Shown here: one piece after another, positions 57,599 to 64,000 of the stretch
Layout of the letters: each line of letters opens with the position of its first letter
How positions within the stretch are numbered: the first letter of the stretch is position 1
Assembly (NCBI GenBank): GCA_963680875.1
Contig: OY804588.1
Location: 78,764,829-78,828,828 of the forward strand
Source of the DNA: Bathymodiolus brooksi
Taxonomy: Eukaryota > Mollusca > Bivalvia > Mytilida > Modiolidae
Reading direction: 5' to 3'
DNA: 64,000 bases
Made by a program: the position numbers and the translations under genes
The notes under the pieces: model-generated
Told to the model about the DNA's origin: nothing
The model's input: the letters and a program-made list of their open reading frames with translations, nothing else
Database searches by the model: none

Positions 57599-57770
57599 AC
57601 GTGAGTTGAACTCAAAAACCAATTATTACGATAACTAGTTGCATTGTCAGTCCTTATTCTATTTGTAGCTTCTAATTATCGTTAAGTTATCTTCAAACTT
57701 TTTTTCTAAAATAAAAAGACAGTGAATGTTATCATTTTATCTAATTTAATGACCATGACCTACTTTTCAG

Positions 57771-57842
57771 GAATGTTCCACTGACTTCTATATTACTCCA
57801 CAAGGTAACGTTTTCTATGACCTGGGATGCTCCTCTAAGCGC
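57771..57842 (+). CDS. Candidate Ly6/uPAR-like internal exon (72 bp)
   Basis: The acceptor CTACTTTTCAG and the donor GTAAGTAATC bracket 24 codons reading ECSTDFYITPQGNVFYDLG then CSSKR. The order C-S-x-D-F ... I-T ... V-Y ... C matches the middle loop of CD59-like Ly6 domains, but the cysteine normally after the D-F motif is absent. A second frame is also open. The exon with the closing CC-x-D-x-CN motif was not found before the repeat arrays, so the gene would be incomplete in this window. Confidence 0.35.
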
Positions 57843-57889
57843 GTAAGTAATCCTTTATATTTAGTTGAAGCACACAATTGCTAAAATGT

Positions 57890-58105
57890 TTGAGTCGTCG
57901 TGGTAGGTGGATTTACAACTACCTATGCAATCAATCCGTGCATATTACCACTGAAGTTGTACTATATACAACGTTAGTTGATCAAAGTTGTCAGTTATTT
58001 GCGACAGGCCGGTGATTTTCTGCGGGTACTCCGGTTTCCTCCACCAATAAAACTGACGACCACGATATAACTGAAATTTTGCTAAAAGTGGCAATAAACA
58101 AAATG
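57890..58105 (+). mobile_element. SINE family B, copy 5 (plus strand)
   Basis: CAACTACCTATGCAATCAAT head, CGGGTACTCCGGTTTCCTCC body at about 58,024 and a tail ending AGTGGCAATAAACA. Confidence 0.75.
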
Positions 58106-58129
58106 ACCATATATCCTGCTAAAATGCAA

Positions 58130-58345
58130 TCAAATGTTAGAGTAAACAGAAGGAACAATCAATAAAGGACCATCTAGAGATACATACAACATTTGACACA
58201 CATGAAACAGGACACAGGACAAAGACGAGTGGAACAGAAATGAAAATATAATACAGGAAAATAAAATTAGGAGAAACACAGAACACACAAAAACACCAGT
58301 AGTGAAACCAGATGCTCGCAAAGAGTACGCAGATCTTGTTTCGAA
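58130..58345 (-). repeat. Penelope-like 3'-tail repeat, minus strand
   Basis: The minus strand reads GCGAGCATCTGGTTTCACTA then CTGGTGTTTTTGTG, matching the GAGCACCTG...GGTGGGGTTCGTG region. Diverged. Confidence 0.5.
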
Positions 58346-58660
58346 TAAGATACCCACCGCATTAGTCAGTCATGCTATAATACTATGCGAACATATCTTT
58401 AAGCATAGTGTCAACGGTATGCGTGATTTCAACATAAATATTATAACAGGGAATATATAAAAAAAAACATTAACTATTTTGGAAAAATTTTCAGACACGG
58501 TCAATGCATATGCATGTCATGCTTCACTAGTAATATTAGCACAATTTTTAACCGGTAAATGCTACGTCATAAAACTATTATGTGCTACCTTGTTGGTGTA
58601 TTAACTAACGATTCAGATTTAGGTTTTTTTCTTATAAAAACTCACCTCAGCTTTTATCAA
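58346..58660. other. Spacer, nothing recognised
   Basis: AT-rich sequence without frames or repeats. Confidence 0.4.
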
Positions 58661-59610
58661 GGTCGTCGTATACTCATTAGACCAGATTGATAAGTTTGAT
58701 GGGTTCACCTTTGTCAACGCATACTCACTTGTCCAGATTGACGTTATAAGAGTTTCTGTAGGTCGTCGTATACTCATTTGACCAGATTGACTTTGTTAAG
58801 AGTAACTGTAGGTCGTAGTATACACATTTGACCAGATTGACGTTTTAAGGGTACCTGTAAGTCATCGTATACTCATTTGATCAGATTGATGTTTAAAAGG
58901 GCACCTGAAGGTCGTCGTATGCTCATTGTACCAGATTGACGTTTTAAGGGTACCTGTAGGTCATCGTTTACTCAGTTGACCAGATTGGCGTTTTAAAGGA
59001 GCTGTGGGTCGTCGTGTACGCATTTGATTCGAGTGACGTTTTAATGGTACCTGAAGGTCGTCGTAAATTCATTCGACCAGATTGCGGTTTTAATGGCACA
59101 TGTAAGTCATCATGTACTCATTTGACCAGATTGGCGTCTTAAGGGACCTACAGGTCGTCGTATGGTTATTTGACCAGATTGACCTTTAAAGGGATATGTA
59201 GGTCGTCATATACTCAATTGTGCAGATTGACTTTTTTATCTGTTCCTGTAGGTCGTTGTATGCTCATTTGACCAGATTGGCGTTATAAGGGACCTGTAGG
59301 TCGTCGTATTCTCATTTGACCAGATTCATGTTTTAAGGGCACCTGTAAGTCGTCGTATATTCATTTGAAGACATTTGAAGAGACTCACTTTTTAAGAGAA
59401 CCTGTAGTTCGTGGTATGCTTATTTGACCAGGTTGACTTTTTAAAGGGGACCTGTAAGTCGTCGTATACTGATTTGTCCAGATTGACGTTTTAAGAGTTT
59501 CATAGATCGTCGTATACTCATTTGACCACATTCACTTTTTTAAAGGTACCTGTAAGTCGTGGTATACTCATTTGTCCAGATTGACGTTTTAAGAGTTTCT
59601 GTATATTCAT
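58661..59610 (+). repeat. 50-bp minisatellite array, locus 4
   Basis: About 19 units of the same GGTCGTCGTATACTCATTTG / ACCAGATTGACGTTTTAAGG sequence as loci 1-3, in the same orientation, but more than 10 kb away and without the segmental-repeat flanks. Confidence 0.9.
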
Positions 59611-59611
59611 C

Positions 59612-62600
59612 AAATAGCTACTAGAAGATGCACATAGTTACTAGAAGATGTACATAGCTACTAGAAGACGTGCATAGCTACTAGATGACGTAAATAGCTA
59701 CTAGAAGACATAAATAACTACTAGAAAATGTAAATAACTACTAGAAGACTTATATAACTACTAGAAGACATAAAGAGCTATTAGAAGAGGTAAATATCTA
59801 CTGGAGGACGTAAATAGCTACTAGAAGACGTAAATAACTAGTTACTAGAAGACGTAAATTGCTATTAGAGAACGTAAATAACTACTAGAAGACGGAAATA
59901 ACTACTAGAAGATGTAAATAACTACTATGAGACTAATATAACTACTAGAAGACATAAAGAGCTACTAGAAGAGGCAAATAGCTACTAGAAGAAGTAAATG
60001 GTTTCTAGAATACGTACATACATCATGTAGCTACTAGAAGACATAATTAACTACTGGAAGACGTAAATAGCTACTAAAAGACGTACATAGATATTAGAAG
60101 ACGTAACTAAATACTAGAAGACGTAAACAACTACTAGAAGACGTGCATAACTATTAGAAGAGGTACATAGCTGCTAGAATACGTGAATAACTACTAGAAG
60201 ACATACATAACTACATGAAGATGTAAATAACTAATAGAAGACGTACATAACTACTAGAATATGTAAATAACTACTAGAAGACGTAAATAACTACTAGAAG
60301 ATGTAAATAAATACTATAACACGTAAATAACTACTAGAGGACGTAAATAAATACTGAAAGACGTGCATAACTACTAGAAGACATACATAACTACAATAAA
60401 ACGTAAATAACTACTAGAGGACGTAAATAACTACTAGAAGACGTAACTAACTACTAGAAGACGTAAATAACTACTAGAAGACGTACATAGCTACTAGAAG
60501 ACGTGCATAACTACTAAAAGACGTACATAGCAACTAGAATACGCGAATAACTACTAGAAGACGTAGATAACTACTAGAAGACGTGAATAACTACTAGAAG
60601 ACGTACATAGCTACTGGAAGACGTTCATAACTACTAGAAGACATACATAACTACAAGAATATGTAAATAACCAATAGAAGACGTACATAACTACTAGAAT
60701 ATGTAAATAACTACTAGAAGATGTAAATAAATACTATAAGACGTAAATAACTACTAGAGGACGTAAATAAATACTTAAAGACGTACATAACTACTAGAAG
60801 ACATACATAACTACAAGAAGACGTAAATAACTACTATAGGACGTAAATAACTACTAAAAGATATAAATAACAACTAGAAGACGTACATAACTACTAGAAG
60901 ACCTAAATAACTAGTAGAAGACGTACATAACTACTAGAAGACGTAACTAACTACTGGAAGACGTTCATAACTACTAGAAGACGTTTATAACTACTAGAAG
61001 ACGTAAATAGCTACTAAGCGACGTACATAACTACTAGAAGACGTAACTAACTACTAGAAGACGTCAATAACTACTAGAAGACGTGCATAACTAGTAGAAG
61101 AAGTACATAGCTACTAGAGGACGTGCACAACTACTAGAAGACGTACACAACTACTAGAATACGTGAAAAACTACTAGAAGACGTACATAACAACTAAAAG
61201 ACGTGAATAACTACTAGAAGACGTACATAACTACTAGAAGATATAAATAAACATTATAAGACGTAAATAACTACAAGAAGATGTAAATCAATACTATAAG
61301 ACGTAAATAACTACTAGAAGACGTAAATAACCACTAGAAGATGTAAATAACCACTAGAAGACTTATATAACTTCTAGAAGACATAAAGAGCTACTATAAG
61401 AGGTAAATAGCTACTAGAAGAAGTAAATAGTTTCTAGAATACGTACGTACATCATGTAGCTACTAGAAGACATAATTAACTACTGGAAGACGTAAATAGC
61501 TACTAAAAGACGTACATAGCTACTAGAATACGTGAATAACTACTAGAAGACGTACATAACTACTAGAAGACGTTGATAACTACTAGAAGACATACATTAC
61601 TACTAGAAGACGTTCATAACTACTTGAAGACATACATAACTACAAGAAGATGTAAATAACTAATAGAAGACGTACATAACTATTAGACTATGTAAATAAC
61701 AACTAGAAGACGTAAATAACTACTAAAAGACGTAAATAACTACTAGAAGATGTAATTAAATACTATAACACGTAAATAACTACTAGAGGACGTAAATAAA
61801 TACTAAAAGACGTATATAACTACCAGAAGACATACATAACTACAAAAAAACGTAAATAACTACTAGAGGACGTAAATAACTACTAGAAGACGCAACTAAC
61901 TACTAGAAGATGTAAATAACTACTAGAAGACTTATATAACTACTAGAAGACATGAAAAGCTACTAGAAGAGGTAAATAGCTACTAGAAGAAGTAAATAGT
62001 TTCTAGGATACGAACATACATCGTGTAGCTACTAGAAGACATAATTAACTACTGGATTGACGTAAGTAGCTACTAATAGACGTACATAACTACTAGAAGA
62101 CGTAACTAACTACTAATAGACGTACATAACTACTAGAAGACGTAACTAACTACTAGAAGACGTACATAACTACTAGAAGACATAATTAACTACTGGATGA
62201 CGTAAATAGCTACTAATAGACGTACATAACTACTAGAAGACGTAACTAACTACTAGAAGACGTACATAACTACTAGAAGACGTACATAACTACTAGAAGA
62301 CGTTCATAACTACTAGAAGACGTACATAACTACTACAAGACGTTCATAACTACTAGAAGACGTACATAATTACTAGAAGACGTTCATAACTACTAGAAGA
62401 CGTACATAGCTACTAGAAGACGTACATAACTACTAGAAGACGTTCAAAACTACTAGAAGACGTACATAACTACTACAAGACGTTCATAACTACTAGAAGA
62501 CGTACATAACTACTAGAAGACGTTCATAACTACTAGAAAATATGCATAACTACAAGAAAAGTAAATAACTAATAGAAGACGTACCTAGCTACTAGAATAT

Positions 62601-63780
62601 GTAAATAACTACTAGAAGACGTAAATAACTACTAGAAGATGTAAATAAATACTATAAGACGTAAATAACTACTAGAGGACATACATAGGTGCAAGAAGAC
62701 GTACATAACTACTAGAGAACGTAAGTAACTACTAGAAGATATAAATAACTACTAGAAGACGTACATAACTACTATAACACGTGAATAACACTAGAAGACG
62801 TACATAACTACTAGAAGAGTACATAACTACTAGAAGACGTAAATAACTAATAGAAGACGTACATAACTACTAGAAGACGTAATTAACTACTAGAAGACGT
62901 AAATAACTACTAGAAGACGTAAATAACTACTAAAAGACGTACATAACTACTAGAAGACGTAACTAACTACTAAAAGACGTAAATAACTACTAGAAGACGT
63001 GCATAACTACTAGAAGACGTGAATAACCACCAGAAGACGTACATAACTACAAGAAAACGTTCATAACTACTAGGAAGACATACACAACTACAAGAAGATG
63101 TAAATAACTACTAGAAGACGTACATAACTACCAGAAGATGTAAATAAATACTATAAGACGTAAATAACTACTAGAGGACGTAAATAAATACTAAAAGACG
63201 TACATAACTACTAGAAGACATACATATCTACAAGAAGACGTAAATAACTACTAGAGGACGTAAATAACTACTAGAAGATATAAATAACTACTAGAAGACA
63301 TGCATAACTACTAGAAGACGTGAATAACTACTAGAAGACGTAATCAACTACTAGAAGAGTACATAACTACTAGAAGACGTAAATAACTAGTAGAAGACGT
63401 ACATAACTACTAGCTGATGTAAATAGCTACTAGCTGACGTACATAGCAACTAGCTGACGTAAATAGCTACTAAAAGACATAAATATCTACCATAAGACGT
63501 AAATAACTACTAGAAAACGTAAATAACTACTAGAAGACATAAATAACTACTAGAAGACGTGAATAACCACTAGAAGACGTAAATAACTACTAGAAGATGC
63601 AAATAACTACTAGAAGACGTGAATAATTACTAGAAGATGTAAATAACTACTAGAAGATGTAAATAAATACTAGAAGACGTAAATAGCTACTAGAAGATAT
63701 AAATAAATACTAGAAGACGTAAATAACTACTAGATGGTGTAATTAACTACTAGAGGACGTCATTAACTACTAGAAGATAT
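59612..63780. repeat. 20-bp repeat array, about 200 units
   Basis: Unit AACTACTAGAAGACGTACAT (position 17 onward variable: ACAT, AAAT, TCAT, GCAT). A variant block with TTTCTAGAATACGTAC and ATCATGTAG recurs at 60,001, 61,430 and 61,999, showing block duplications of 1,429 and 569 bp. It adjoins locus 4 of the 50-bp minisatellite with no spacer. Confidence 0.97.
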
Positions 63781-63794
63781 ATTTATAATTTTTG

Positions 63795-63820
63795 TATATA
63801 TATATATATATATATATATA
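63795..63820. repeat. (TA)n microsatellite
   Basis: About 13 TA units directly after the 20-bp array. Confidence 0.95.
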
Positions 63821-64000
63821 AACGTCTAAAATGGTTTGTAAAACAACACCAAGTACACAAAACAAAGTGATAAAGAATTAAACACTTCGTAGAATGACAA
63901 AATTTTCGTCCCACCGAGGGACTTTATCAATGTCTAATTAAATAAAATCTCGAAACAATATGGCGACTTTTCAAATTTCAAAAAAGTTTTTGACGGTCCA
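63821..64000. other. Right edge, unassigned
   Basis: TCCCACCGAGGGACTTTATC and TAATTAAATAAAATC look like repeat debris. Too short to classify. Confidence 0.3.

Noticed and set aside
59612..63780. CRISPR-like or telomeric repeat
   Set aside because: The 20-bp unit is not a telomere motif, there are no spacers, and the array is followed by ordinary sequence.

Overview
This window looks like animal nuclear DNA, most probably from a bivalve mollusc and perhaps a mytilid-like one. It is AT-rich, gene-poor and packed with eukaryotic mobile elements. The single long intact reading frame encodes a Mab-21/cGAS-like protein of a type greatly expanded in bivalves. A reverse-transcriptase fragment and its 3' tail, which I recognise from mussel-type genomes, recur about ten times. 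The species assignment rests on pattern recognition, not on a search.

Layout. 1-18 kb: decayed LINEs, a CpG-rich patch with promoter-like motifs, four near-continuous palindromes of about 100-165 bp, a 650-bp-arm inverted duplication, tRNA-derived SINEs and a TTAA-flanked element with terminal inverted repeats. 17.6-23.65 kb: a broken Penelope-like reverse transcriptase and its tail, tandemly duplicated in a 2.07-kb unit, with a third older copy cut off by a satellite. 23.65-30.25 kb: about 100 copies of a 66-bp satellite with an internal dyad and higher-order structure. 31-40.4 kb: the genic island, with the Mab-21 gene on the minus strand and a divergently placed, newly predicted three-exon gene of 106 codons on the plus strand. 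Its introns hold a Helitron-like end, a SINE and a 42-bp minisatellite array. 40.8-48.1 kb: a 2.59-kb segmental tandem repeat carrying a 50-bp minisatellite and a 705-bp internally deleted MULE. 48.6-51.8 kb: a 56-bp minisatellite. 52-58.4 kb: scattered SINEs and retroelement tails plus a few exon-like segments, one of them resembling a Ly6/uPAR domain. 58.7-63.8 kb: another 50-bp minisatellite array followed by about 200 copies of a 20-bp repeat.

Roughly a third of the window is tandem-repeat DNA. Only two loci (31,971-34,151 minus; 34,571-40,377 plus) are supported as host genes with some confidence. Other host-gene calls are single candidate exons. No tRNA or rRNA gene, CRISPR array or bacterial-type operon was seen.
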